Source: Schizochytrium sp. TIO01
Lineage: Eukaryota > Sar > Bigyra > Thraustochytrida > Thraustochytriidae
Reading direction: 5' to 3'
DNA: 64,000 bases
Assembly (NCBI GenBank): GCA_004764695.1
Contig: SMSO01000032.1
Coordinates: 3,002,501 to 3,066,500, forward strand
Part shown: positions 31,945 through 42,471 of the stretch, piece by piece
Position numbering within the stretch: position 1 is the first letter of the stretch
Layout of the letters: the number at the start of each line of letters is the position of its first letter
Translations under genes and position numbers: made by a program
The notes under the pieces: generated by a model
Databases searched by the model: none
What the model was told of the DNA's origin: nothing
The model's input: only the letters and a program-made list of their open reading frames with translations

Positions 31945-33092
31945 CTAGAGCTTTTCCCTCTTGTGAAGCAGGCGCATTAAGAGAAAGGCACCGACACCGA
32001 AGCCAAGCCCTAGAAGGTGACCTGAAGATGATTAAGTTTATGAGGAAGATATTGAGATGTAAAAAAATGTTAGTCCCTCCCTTCAACCTTATGCCACGTT
32101 AGTGGCAAACAAGCAAGCAAGTAAGCAAGCAAAGTAACATCTTGGGCAGGCATACACATTATAGAAACGTACCAGCATGATCTAAGCCATCTGCTCCACC
32201 TTCATAGAAGAGGCGAATTTCTTGTGCAATCATGTTCAGTGAAAAATAAGTTGAAATGATATGAGAAGACATCTGAAGAGCCACTTCGTCAGTCGGCCGC
32301 TCGTACTTGGGACGGCGGAACATGTTCAAAACTGCCTCAGCGGATAGACAAAGATCAACGCCCAAAAGTGCACAACAACCGGTGCTACATCCGACGTAGT
32401 CTGTGAGATATGACATAATTGGTGAAAGAATGTCGGTGCTAAGTTCCACACCCTTTTTAATTGCTGAAGAGAATAAGTTGCTCTCATTACCAGCTGCCCA
32501 TGATTGAAGACCTGGGAGAATAGACGAAGAGAGTGCGTTTCTCTGTTGTGTACTCTTGGCTAGAGAAAGGATAGTGTGTTGTGTATTAAAAGGCCAAAAG
32601 AGAGTAAATTTAAACTCAGCCGAGTTGTGATGTTGGGCATTTACATTAAAGAGTTAGTTCACAGTGGATAACGCAGAAGCATAATTTCCTCATTGATGGC
32701 TCAAATGAGCATGCTCTCGTTTCCAGATGAGACGAGGGCCTTGACATGATAAATGCTTACTTACTTTTGGCAATGTCCAAGGAGCCCACCACACAACCTC
32801 CAAAGAAAGTAAACCAGAGTCCAAGGTTACCAAATGCACGCTGCACAGAGATGCTGCTAGGAATAAGCATCTGGAGGTTGTTCATAAGGTGCGTTTCGTT
32901 GAGATGAATAAAGGCATAAGTAAATCTTGTCCACCAGCGCCCTGCATTTAAATTTCGAGTCGAGTAAATCATGTTGCGCTGGACCCACTCAATGTCTACT
33001 GCTAAAGTCCAAGGTTTGCGAGGGTCGAGGCCCTGGAGCTCCGTCACCGTTGGCATGGTGAGCAGTGGCACCACAATGGGCGCTAAACCCAT
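31945..33092 (-). CDS. Rhomboid-family intramembrane protease (three exons)
   Basis: Model on the minus strand: exons 33092-32765, 32559-32173, 32021-31945; GT-AG introns of 205 and 151 nt with matching phases (792 nt, 263 aa). Rhomboid landmarks are in the right order: GRWWTRFTYAFIHL near residues 51-64, H68-LMNN near the L1/TM2 region (family pattern H-x3-N), the serine loop GCSTG with Ser168, and DHAGHLLGLGFG with His237/His240 in the last TM. Rhomboids cleave transmembrane substrates using a Ser-His dyad. The serine motif is G-C-S-T-G, with an extra residue compared with the usual G-x-S-G. A long loop with a 40-residue soluble insertion lies between TM2/3 and the serine helix. The third exon encodes only 25 residues but includes the catalytic His region. 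The start is the first ATG in the exon; an upstream exon cannot be excluded. Confidence 0.8.
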
Positions 33093-33943
33093 AACCTGTT
33101 GAAGTGACAACAATGCGCATGCCGTCTTTCAAGGTCAGAATCGAAGCTACTCTTTTAAAATAGTAAGTAAACATTTGCAACAGGTCAACTCACCAGAGAC
33201 ATGCTTGCTTGTAGAGCTTATCCTACAAGCTACAAGAGTGTTGGTGAATGTGTTGTATGGTTTTCCAAACCAGCCTATAGTATATTTTGCAATTTCGATG
33301 TTGTCTGAGCAGTTAACTTTAAAAAATAAAGAGGAGCGACTTTATATAACCATTTATCCAGGCTAGTAGAAAGTACTAGTCCAACATTATAGGGCTAGCA
33401 GCTGCACACTATCAATCCTAGCACTGCCAGGTTCTAATTTAGACATCCTTCGTTTGTATCTAAATTCAAATAGGTCGAGCTAGCTAAAGTACTTTCTTCA
33501 AGAGTATCATCTACCTACCTACCTACCTACCTACCTACCTAGTACTGGAGGTTTCTGAGAAAATAAATAAAATTTTAAATACGCGTAGACCTATTTAAAT
33601 ACCTACCTAGTATTAGAGAATATCTATTAAAATACGTATTGTCGATAAAACCAGCTAGTACTCTCACTAGCCAGAAACTAAAAAACTACAGTCCTATGGT
33701 TACTATAGTACTCACGAAGCGATGCAAAATAGCGCAAAGCAGAACCCAAAAGCTACAAGTAAATGGTTGAAAGGGGACGCGGGCTTGAACTGGACATGGA
33801 CCTTGTTGCAAACAAATTTTATAACCTCGTGTCTAGAGCTACCCTAGTTACCAAAACCTCACAAAGAAGCTTGTGTGCGAACCGTTGCAGGTTTTGCCAA
33901 GTAGTTCCACTGCTATAAAGCACATGGTTGAGTGTTTGCAAAA
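33093..33943. other. Intergenic region with CTAC repeat
   Basis: About 850 bases without a supported gene. A CTAC repeat lies at 33511-33541 and TAGGTA/CTAG words are dense between 33360 and 33660. Confidence 0.6.
33511..33541. repeat. CTAC microsatellite
   Basis: Seven to eight perfect CTAC units followed by CTAG. It is the longest run of the TACC/TAGG word type that is scattered through the intergenic DNA. Confidence 0.85.
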
Positions 33944-34404
33944 ATGGAAAACAACAAAATTGGAGATGGACCAACATCACAGCACCTGGATGCTTCATAT
34001 TGCACAGCAGGGGTGGGCAGCCACTACAACAGTGTCATAGAACCTGAAGACGACTAATTTGCTCCACATCCCCGTCCCATTCGCACATTCGAAATCGCTC
34101 TAAGCTTTAACGGTCTTAAGAATGAACAGAATTCGTGCGCATCCTACGTATCTCCAAAGATACGAGATTTAGAGACAATGACACAAGGTGGACGCACCTT
34201 CTTGCAATTCGATTGTTCCACTGCCTTGCAGCTGTTGGCGCAGCTGAACGCATACAGAAAATGTTTGCTGTGTGCTGCCCAGCAGTAAGGGAGGCCTTTG
34301 TATCAGGTGAAAAGCTTCATTGTACGCTTGTGGTTACTTGTGCTGAGAGGGATGAAAGTTTGGCGCGATTAACTGAGACAGTCCAGAACCTAGGCCTACC
34401 TTAA
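33944..34404 (+). CDS. Tentative small two-exon gene, unknown function
   Basis: Proposed exons 33944-34031 and 34130-34404 (363 nt, 120 aa). Exon 1 starts MENNKIGDGPTSQHLD; exon 2 reads FVRILRISKDTRFRDN and later VGAAERIQKMFAVCCPAV and KLHCTLVVTCAERDESLARL, ending NLGLP. Phases fit, the acceptor is gaacag, but the donor (A|gtgtca) is weak. Exon 2 has a regular alternation of hydrophobic and charged residues that looks like real protein. I do not recognise the family; a resemblance of the last 55 residues to small Pcc1-like alpha/beta proteins is too weak to use. It could also be a chance frame. Confidence 0.35.
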
Positions 34405-35747
34405 TTTTTAGACAAAGCTCTCTTCTCGAATAAGCTATCATTTTTCGCCTCTGGGAAAGTTATTTTTCTCCAAACTGACCTTCAAAGGGACTCTCTCATG
34501 CGCCTTACTAAGTCTCAGAACGAACAACTTTATATCACAGTCTTCAATTTGTCAAAATATTGTTTCAACCTCGTGTGGTTTTATCCAAGATGAGTAAAGT
34601 ACCTCGCCGGACGGAGGAAAGAAAAATTGCTTGCCTCTTCTTTGAAGCTTTGACTGGTGGAATTTAATCTATCTAACAACTCACTTTAATCGAGATCGAA
34701 CGGCTGGTACAAACTATTTGTTTGAGGCTAACGTCACTCTTTAAGTAGAACAATTGCATCGTGGGTTAATTGGTCAACATGACAACCTTGGCTGGAAGCC
34801 GGAACACCCAACATCTATTCGGTCAATAGAATTGTGTTCGATTATGGGTCGACCCAGAACAGATGGGTTTTACAGAGTGTACAGCTCTAAATCGATCCCT
34901 TTGATATTAAAATCCTCGACTTGAGATTACTTATCAGTGCTATTGTAATGCTGGCTTGTATGTCTCGTTATTACCAAGTAAGGTATATAAAACTTCATTT
35001 GGCCTTACATGCATTTCCACGCTTAGTCTCATTAAGTCTCTGATGTCTGGCTAGCCAAACTTTGAATTCACCTCTCTGCTAATAGTGGGGGGAAGAGATG
35101 GTTCTGTTTAAATTGTAAAATTGGCTTCTAAAAGTTTGAAGTGCATCAAGGGCATTTATACAACGTGCGAATAGTTAGATGCCCAAGGTTAATACCTACC
35201 TCAACCTTGTCACACAAAACTTAAACGTACCATCGCTTTCCTGATTGAGGCAATAGAGAAACCTCTTGAAGTCAACACTGCTTACACTATCATTGCATTT
35301 CAGTAGACTAGACAGTTCTCCATGTTCGTGTATGTGTTCTTCAAAGATTTCGATATCTCTTGTTTAACCTGGTCTTCACTCTCGCATTTTCTTAATTCAA
35401 TTTCTTGTGAACAAGCCATCGTATGTTTTTTTATGAAGAATGAGATAGTCATGACAAGCACGAAGATTCGAACAGCATTTCATCATATTCTATGCAAAGA
35501 ACGCATTTATAACCTCAGTTCCTTTCTTGGGCCACCTACATCTGTGTTTTTGTTTTTTCTACTTTTTTCTTTTCTTTTTTTTCAAAATAAATAAATAAGA
35601 ATAATATAATAAAATAGGTGTTTTCCTTTGGCTTTTTGCAAGTTAACCATCGCTCAGACATCTTGTAATAATCCAGTTTAGCGTGCCCTCGCAAAAATCA
35701 TATGCAATCTGATACGGAAAGGATACGCACGCAAGTTGCCTGCGCCA
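34405..35747. other. Intergenic region upstream of the ZRANB3-like gene
   Basis: 1.3 kb with no supported gene. A short frame at 35322-35594 runs into T-rich simple sequence and is not called. An AATAAATAAATAAG run follows at about 35586. Confidence 0.6.
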
Positions 35748-38700
35748 ATGGCCCATTGTAAAGATACAGAAGACGAATCATGGCTTGATACCTTTGACTG
35801 GGCTGAGCTTGAGCGGAAAGCACTAGAAAAGAGGGAATCGCGAACTGCTGCTGCTGCTTCTTCGCCTATCTCCTCTGCTGTGGAACATGGACTTGCAAAG
35901 GGTTACGACAGCTATCGACAACACGGTGAAGGAAAAAGATTTTCTGATAAGGGACACAAACAATGCTTTGAGTCATCTCAAACCAGTCACGAGAGCCTGC
36001 TGAAAGAGGACTCATCCCAGTCTACCTTGAGTGAGACTGGCTTACAAGATGAGCGTCATTATAACCATGACTTCATAAACAGGGACGGTTCTAATGCAAA
36101 GCTTGACTTTCAAAATGCTTGCGTTGTACACCCTTTTAGTAAAAGAGTCCAAGGCTCCCGTCGAAAGGGAGAACGCGAAATCGGTCCAAGAGGAAGGACT
36201 TCATCACCAATTCCTTTCTCTCTGGAAGTTCTCTCTGGGAGCTCTGGCCAATCAGCAACATATCAGATCGACGATACTTTGCATAGAACCAGCAATGAGA
36301 CGTTTCAAGGAATAACTAATCTTGTCGAGAGCAAACAATATACTTCCGGAGCGAGCAAAAGTGCGGCATCGTCTGGTGCGAAGTTACATGATGGGACCGT
36401 CGTCAGCAGAGTCGAAGATGATTCATTTCAAACTGCTACTAAGTTACCACACTGCGAACACGAGCAACAAAAAGAACCATGTCGTTCAATCACTTGTTGT
36501 AACTCAATTTCTTTTCAGAGCGATGATTTGGAGCGATACAAAGGAGTAGACATTAGCAATCGTGTAGACCCTAAATGTGGAGTTGCGCCACCTTATAATG
36601 GAGAGCCAAACCGTACAGGATTGAGTCGTCAGGATGCACTGCCAAAAAGGATACAAGTGACAAACCCCAAGGAAAAAACTAACACAAACCAAGTGGATAA
36701 GAATACCACAAATATAAACCCAGATAAAAAAGCAGGCACCGCCCAGTTAGACCCTGGCACGTCCAAAAGCTTCTACAAACCCGTCGAAAACTCAAGTATG
36801 GGTGTTCACAATAATTTGCCACATCAATCTGCGGTTTCAAATTTTACATCAATGCTTGAAGAGCATAAGCCCCATGCATTTTATCCCAACCGAACTTCTC
36901 CAACGAAAAAGCGCCTTGAGCAAGTAAGGGATTCCCTTTTCAATTGGTTGGCCTTGAACCAGTCCCAAGAAAATAAAGAAAATAACTCACCACAAACGAA
37001 TAGCCATGCCTATGACAATGGTGTGATCAAGTCCACTCAGCACATGACAGCGCATGTCGAAGGCCCTTCTTACTACGGACCGGGTGTTCCAAATGACAGA
37101 GGCAGTGCTGTGAATACAAACCCTCCAGCCCCTGCCCAACGCATCTTGGGCTTACCTGCAGTATCCTCAAAACCCGGGTTGTTGGCTTCTAAAGCTGTTA
37201 TGAGTGGTGGTGGTGATGGTGGCCAAGGAAAGATTGATCCAAAGACTATTCATCTCCCATCGCGAGCGCCACCCTGGGGCTGCTCGCTTTCGCAGTTACA
37301 TAATCTTGAAAGTTTTCGCCAAGAGTCTTCGACCCCGCGTAATACATCTCTAAACAAAACTGCAAAGCCAAACTTTAAGGCCGTTGCCTTATCATCGCTG
37401 GTCTCGGATACTTGTGTTGAGGGAGATGCATTTGAGTTATTTTGCACATCTTGTTTGAGTTGTATAGATGATAAAACCTCCCGAAACTACGGAGAGCTCA
37501 AACAGTTGCTCTTAATGGGCCGACGCCACCTTAAGCCGTTTCAGAAGGCAGGTATTCTTCGTATGCTAAATGGTCCTAAGCGAGCGCTTTTGTATGATGA
37601 AATGGGCCTTGGTAAAACCCTGCAGTCACTTTTTTGTCTTGCTGTAACCTGCCTTCGCGATGCATGCTGGCCCGCTCTAATTGTATGCCCTGCTGCTCTA
37701 CGCCTTAATTGGATCGAGGAGATCGAGCGGTGGTTGCCTTTTTTTGACATTGAGGATATTGCTGTAGTAAAGAATGGTCGTTCCAGTCTTTCAGAAAATG
37801 CGCGAATTATTGTTGTTAGCTATAGAATGCTAGAAGATGTAAGCAAAGAGCTTCTTCGCAGGAAAGTTCATTTCATGATTGCGGATGAGGTCCACAAAAC
37901 GCGTTCGTTTGATTCAATTCAGGCTCGCACGCTTGCTCTAGTATCACGTAATGTTAGCCGTTCAATTCTTGCTACTGGTACCCCAATGCTTGTCCGGCCA
38001 TTCGAACTCTACACCCAACTTGCGATTGTTCTCAGCGAGAAAGATAAGAATCATCTTATGGCTCGATGGGGATGGCGTGCATGTATGCGTTCCTCTGATG
38101 AAGCTTATTTGCAAGAATCTCATCTTGCCCAGATATTTGCAAAGCCTATGCGTCATTTACGTGATATAACATTTTTTATGCGCACAAGAGAAGCGGCTTG
38201 GATGCAGCCCTGTACTGTAGCGTTCATGAATGGCGCTTCGAACCCTTCAGCGCGCTTGTATTGGGATGAGCTTACAACAAACAACCAGCGTGCTGAAATT
38301 CTTCGCGTTCTTCATGAGTTCCTGTCAGATTTGCAAACTATGATCTACAGTGCATTCGCAGACTCTGGTGGTGCATCTAAAAAACAAGTTCGCGCAGTCG
38401 TTAGTAAACTCAGCCAAATCGTCAATAATTGTTCTACTCATGATAGAGTGGGTCGAATGACCAACCCTGCTCCTTTTTCAGAAATGTTAGCTCTTCTTCA
38501 ATCCTTCAACAGGTTCTGGTATACGATTCGTTCTGCGTTTCAAGATAACGATTTTTTGCAGGCAATTGTACATATGTGGGATGCTCACTGTTTCGGAATA
38601 ATGTATTGTTCAGGGCAACGCCAGCCTCAGCGGCATCAACAATGGACTCGTCGCATGTGGCGTTATCCAAGTGCAAATGCAAATACCATGGCCAACCTTC

Positions 38701-41318
38701 GCGCATTAATGGAACCTTACGTAACGCGCCGCCGTAAGCAACACGTCTTGCATGATCTCCCTGCAAAACACCGACAACTTGTGTATGTCTCATCCTCGTT
38801 TTCTTCACTCAAACACGTTGTTCCAGACAATACTGAGAAGAAAAATCGGGGTGTTAATGCTGCTATGGAGGAACGCGAACAAGGCGATGCACATATGCCT
38901 CGTTCACAGCAGTTCCGTGAAAGTCTCGCTGCTTGTTCTTTAGCTCGTCATGGCCGACAAGAACAAATTACGTGGGAACTGCAGTGTCTAGGTATCGCTA
39001 AGGCGCCTTTTGTAGCAGACTATGCCCTGGAGTTGTTGCAAGAGCTAGATCCCAGTGATCGTATTTTAATTTTCGGACGGCATATTAAAGTTTTGAACTG
39101 TATACAGTCTCGACTTCTTATTGCCCGTGGAAACGATCCCTCGCACCAGCGATTTCAGCAGTATCATAGCGAGGTTCTTAGTGGCTGTGTTCCTGTGATC
39201 GAAAGAGATAGGATAATTAGAAGCTTCCAAACTGATGAAAAGAATGGTCCTCGCGTCTTACTCTTGTCTATTGAAGCGATGGGTGTTGGTGTAACACTAA
39301 CGCGGGCGTCAATCGTGCTAATGGCTGAGCTCCATTGGTCTCCTCAACTTTTACTGCAAGCTGAAGACCGTGCACATCGGATCGGTTGTAGGGATTCTGT
39401 TTCGGTACAATATATTCTCGCAGAGAAGACTCTCGACGAGAACCTTTGGCCGATGTTAGCAGCAAGACTTTCTGTTATAGAGAGTACATTAAAGGATAAT
39501 GAAACTGGTCACCAGAGTAAAAGCAAGCGGTCACGAAAAGGTCGTGCGATAAATCCAGCCTTGCGCCGCAAAGTTTTTGCTGTAGAGTCGCGTAGAGGTC
39601 GTTCAGTGGCTGTTGCAAAATTGGTAGAGGACCGGCGCAAGGAATTGGAGGCTCATAAGGAGGGCACAATACAATTGACAACAAATCAGAAGTCGGCATC
39701 ATCTCCAGAGAGGATGAAAAAAAAATATTGTTCGCAAGCCAGGGATATGTCTCAAGAAAGTAGTTCTTCAGACACTGTATCTTTAAACGACGAAAAGGTT
39801 ATCCTTGGATTTCGAATCTCTTGTACAGGAAGGGTACATTTATACTGGGGAACACCAAGCGCGGGTTCAGAGCCACCGAAGTTTGTACCTGCTGGATCAA
39901 ACCTCTCTGTTGCGGACTTGCGACTTGTAGGCGAAGCGTGGCTGAAACAAGTAGATGGCCAACTTAACCATACACGAACAGAATTAAAGCTTTTGATTCA
40001 GCGCCTTCCTATCGTTATGCGTGACCCTTCATCTCCTGTCTTTTTGCAAGCACAAGCTTTTGTTGAGGAGTGGCACAGCCTTAGTATTACATTGCAAAAC
40101 AGTTTGCAATCTCTAGAAAGGCCCTTGATGGTACCCCTTTCTGAGGAGCTGCGGCACCGAAGCGCGACCGCTCGCCGCAATGCAGATCAAGACATTATAT
40201 CTTTCGATCGGGACTCATCTCCAACTTTTCAGCTACATCGCGCTGCATTGAGGACTCTCGGCCCTGACCGTTATGGAGTCGGAATTGTTTCGTTTAAGAA
40301 GCATTGTGTTCATAACCAGCAAGGGTTCACCACTGAACAGCGTGCCCTACCGCAGGCCTTTGAAATAACCTCAGGTTCCCCATTATGTTTATACTGCGGC
40401 TGTATTTACCAAGCAAATCATCGGTTTGAGCCTATAATCTCAAGTGTTGGATCTTGCCGAGAGGATGCACTAGAAAAAGCCGCAGCTGAAGATATGTATG
40501 ATAGGTATGATCGAGATGGTGAAGATAGTGATAGCGATGCCCAAGACACCGTGAATGATGACGCATTAAGCCAAGTAAACTCAAACACCCTGACCTCAGA
40601 AGGCAAGCGTAGGTCGTCACAGTGCGTCACCTTAGATGACAGTGTTCAGGCACTATTTTGTGGCGGAAATGCACCATGTTATCGATCATGGCAGATGAAA
40701 TGCTACCGCTCACAAGCCCGGATTCAGCTCTCGGAAATGGACGCGGGCATATGTCGCAAGTGCAAGGTCGATACAAAATCAATGTTCTATCGAGCGCGAG
40801 TCCATCCTCCAGGCTCAAAAGAACGCGAGCAAGCTCTATTCTGCAATAGTGACGATCTGTTATGTCGCCACAAAGTTGCTCGGCACCAAAGTTCCAATGC
40901 AGAGGCAAGAATACATTGGAGTAATCTACAGCGCCAGCTACTTGGTAAAACTGTGGAGGAAAAGCTTTTAACACAGCCTCTCTCGGAGGGGTTGTTTTGG
41001 GAGGCCGATCATATTCTTGCTGTGCGACTTGGTGGAGGTAGCGCTTCTCTATCAAATTTTCAAACTCTATGCAAGCCGTGCCATCTTGCCAAAACCCAAA
41101 ATGATTGTTCAGCTATCCGGAAACTTAAACGTGAACAAGCTAAACACATGCAACGTGCTACTGAAATCATGCGCGAACAGTTTACTTTTCTTGGTAATGC
41201 AAGGACGCATACAGGACTTATTTGTGAATGGTGTGGATTTAAATGTGGGTCAGTTGAGAACCGGATTATGCATGATATCATCTGTCCCTTAAAACCAGAT
41301 TCGACACTTGCAAATTGA
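35748..41318 (+). CDS. ZRANB3: ZRANB3-type SNF2 annealing helicase with C-terminal HNH nuclease
   Basis: Single-exon protein of 1856 aa; first in-frame ATG at 35748. Residues 1-595 are Ser/Asn/Lys-rich and probably disordered. The SNF2 ATPase has LKPFQKAGI, Walker A YDEMGLGKT near 616, DEVH near 711 and TGTP near 743. An enlarged linker contains YVTRRRKQHVLHDLPAKHRQ. The helicase-C lobe has RILIFGRHIKVL near 1104, GVGVTLTRA and QAEDRAHRIG near 1204. Then come Cys clusters: CLYCGC near 1548, FCGGNAPCYRSWQ near 1638 and GVC-x-LC-like GICRKCK near 1667. The HNH nuclease has WEADHILAVRLGGG near 1751 and LCKPCH near 1774. ZRANB3 remodels stalled replication forks and cuts D-loops or fork substrates. 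An extra C-terminal Cys/His finger (CEWCGFKC, HDIIC) closes the protein. I find no W-x-C-x2-C NZF ubiquitin-binding finger, which human ZRANB3 has. Confidence 0.85.
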   Translation: MAHCKDTEDESWLDTFDWAELERKALEKRESRTAAAASSPISSAVEHGLAKGYDSYRQHGEGKRFSDKGHKQCFESSQTSHESLLKEDSSQSTLSETGLQDERHYNHDFINRDGSNAKLDFQNACVVHPFSKRVQGSRRKGEREIGPRGRTSSPIPFSLEVLSGSSGQSATYQIDDTLHRTSNETFQGITNLVESKQYTSGASKSAASSGAKLHDGTVVSRVEDDSFQTATKLPHCEHEQQKEPCRSITCCNSISFQSDDLERYKGVDISNRVDPKCGVAPPYNGEPNRTGLSRQDALPKRIQVTNPKEKTNTNQVDKNTTNINPDKKAGTAQLDPGTSKSFYKPVENSSMGVHNNLPHQSAVSNFTSMLEEHKPHAFYPNRTSPTKKRLEQVRDSLFNWLALNQSQENKENNSPQTNSHAYDNGVIKSTQHMTAHVEGPSYYGPGVPNDRGSAVNTNPPAPAQRILGLPAVSSKPGLLASKAVMSGGGDGGQGKIDPKTIHLPSRAPPWGCSLSQLHNLESFRQESSTPRNTSLNKTAKPNFKAVALSSLVSDTCVEGDAFELFCTSCLSCIDDKTSRNYGELKQLLLMGRRHLKPFQKAGILRMLNGPKRALLYDEMGLGKTLQSLFCLAVTCLRDACWPALIVCPAALRLNWIEEIERWLPFFDIEDIAVVKNGRSSLSENARIIVVSYRMLEDVSKELLRRKVHFMIADEVHKTRSFDSIQARTLALVSRNVSRSILATGTPMLVRPFELYTQLAIVLSEKDKNHLMARWGWRACMRSSDEAYLQESHLAQIFAKPMRHLRDITFFMRTREAAWMQPCTVAFMNGASNPSARLYWDELTTNNQRAEILRVLHEFLSDLQTMIYSAFADSGGASKKQVRAVVSKLSQIVNNCSTHDRVGRMTNPAPFSEMLALLQSFNRFWYTIRSAFQDNDFLQAIVHMWDAHCFGIMYCSGQRQPQRHQQWTRRMWRYPSANANTMANLRALMEPYVTRRRKQHVLHDLPAKHRQLVYVSSSFSSLKHVVPDNTEKKNRGVNAAMEEREQGDAHMPRSQQFRESLAACSLARHGRQEQITWELQCLGIAKAPFVADYALELLQELDPSDRILIFGRHIKVLNCIQSRLLIARGNDPSHQRFQQYHSEVLSGCVPVIERDRIIRSFQTDEKNGPRVLLLSIEAMGVGVTLTRASIVLMAELHWSPQLLLQAEDRAHRIGCRDSVSVQYILAEKTLDENLWPMLAARLSVIESTLKDNETGHQSKSKRSRKGRAINPALRRKVFAVESRRGRSVAVAKLVEDRRKELEAHKEGTIQLTTNQKSASSPERMKKKYCSQARDMSQESSSSDTVSLNDEKVILGFRISCTGRVHLYWGTPSAGSEPPKFVPAGSNLSVADLRLVGEAWLKQVDGQLNHTRTELKLLIQRLPIVMRDPSSPVFLQAQAFVEEWHSLSITLQNSLQSLERPLMVPLSEELRHRSATARRNADQDIISFDRDSSPTFQLHRAALRTLGPDRYGVGIVSFKKHCVHNQQGFTTEQRALPQAFEITSGSPLCLYCGCIYQANHRFEPIISSVGSCREDALEKAAAEDMYDRYDRDGEDSDSDAQDTVNDDALSQVNSNTLTSEGKRRSSQCVTLDDSVQALFCGGNAPCYRSWQMKCYRSQARIQLSEMDAGICRKCKVDTKSMFYRARVHPPGSKEREQALFCNSDDLLCRHKVARHQSSNAEARIHWSNLQRQLLGKTVEEKLLTQPLSEGLFWEADHILAVRLGGGSASLSNFQTLCKPCHLAKTQNDCSAIRKLKREQAKHMQRATEIMREQFTFLGNARTHTGLICEWCGFKCGSVENRIMHDIICPLKPDSTLAN

Positions 41319-42471
41319 CCCATAATCAAAGCACGGACGAAAAACTAGGTAATCTCCCAGAAGAAGAATTGTTACTTCTGCTTTCCAAACTGAAATATAA
41401 AAATGTTACAAGAATCTGTCGTTGCCCATCAATGACTGAATTTGCAGAAACTTTATTATCTAATGTAGCGTTATTTCATTGATGCTTATTCGAATTTCGC
41501 TGCAAAGTTGTCTAGTCTCTCAGGATTGCTGGGTGTAAAAGGTTCTGACATGCATGTATATTACACAGAGTTTGGAATCCCGGCAATCTTGGTAGTATCG
41601 TCTCTTTTTATACCAGACCCCATTCACCCTAATTCCAGAGATTGCCCAATATAGAGAGACTTAAGAAAGAGGCAATAAAGATCGATTTTTTTCTCAAAGA
41701 TACATTTTATTCTCTTGGTACCTACGTACCATCTAAGTAAGAAAAGTAACTAAATCAATCATACGTTTAAAGTGACCCAAAATCATGACACTTTCAAGAA
41801 CTGACTTACATTGCTCTAGTAGTCATAAACTAATTTAACGTTCTGCTACCATCTTATACCTGAAGGACACATGAAAGATAGACGAGTGACTGCTGAATTT
41901 GAAATGTTGATTTTATTTAGGCCAGTACAGATATATATATTTATTTCTAATTTTATTCGTTTTAAAATATTTAAATTTTTGTTTATAAAAAAAAGAAAAA
42001 AAAGACTAATTGATATGTATATATATATTTATATTTTAAATTTAAATTAATTTTTAATATATATAAATTACAATAAAAGTACAAAATACATATAAACATA
42101 TGTAGGCCTTATCGTAATAATCTAATTTAAATGATGACTACCCTACTTGTATTGTAAATATATCCGTTGTAAAATGGGTTGCGCATACTACCGTTGAAAT
42201 ATTAGTATCTAAGAATGTTTTCCCTGAAACAATCAGGAGTATGCCTCATTCATCTTTTTTGAAAGGAGCCAAATATAGGCTATATAGCACGCTTTCGTGC
42301 TGTCTTTAAAAAAGCTGTCTCTTACTGACAACACTAACTTACATTACGAGGCTTCGTCTCAGGGCACAACAGTGTAGAAGCATTCCCAACTCCTGAGCAA
42401 GGGAAACAAGTAGAAGCAAACTGGGTCGCGAGATTTAGTCTGGGAGGGTGGCTTGCGAAACCTCTGCAAAC
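41319..42471. other. Intergenic region, extreme AT block
   Basis: 1.15 kb with no supported gene. 41930-42110 is almost pure A/T with TATATA runs. The end holds the presumed promoter of the MYCBPAP-like gene. Confidence 0.65.
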
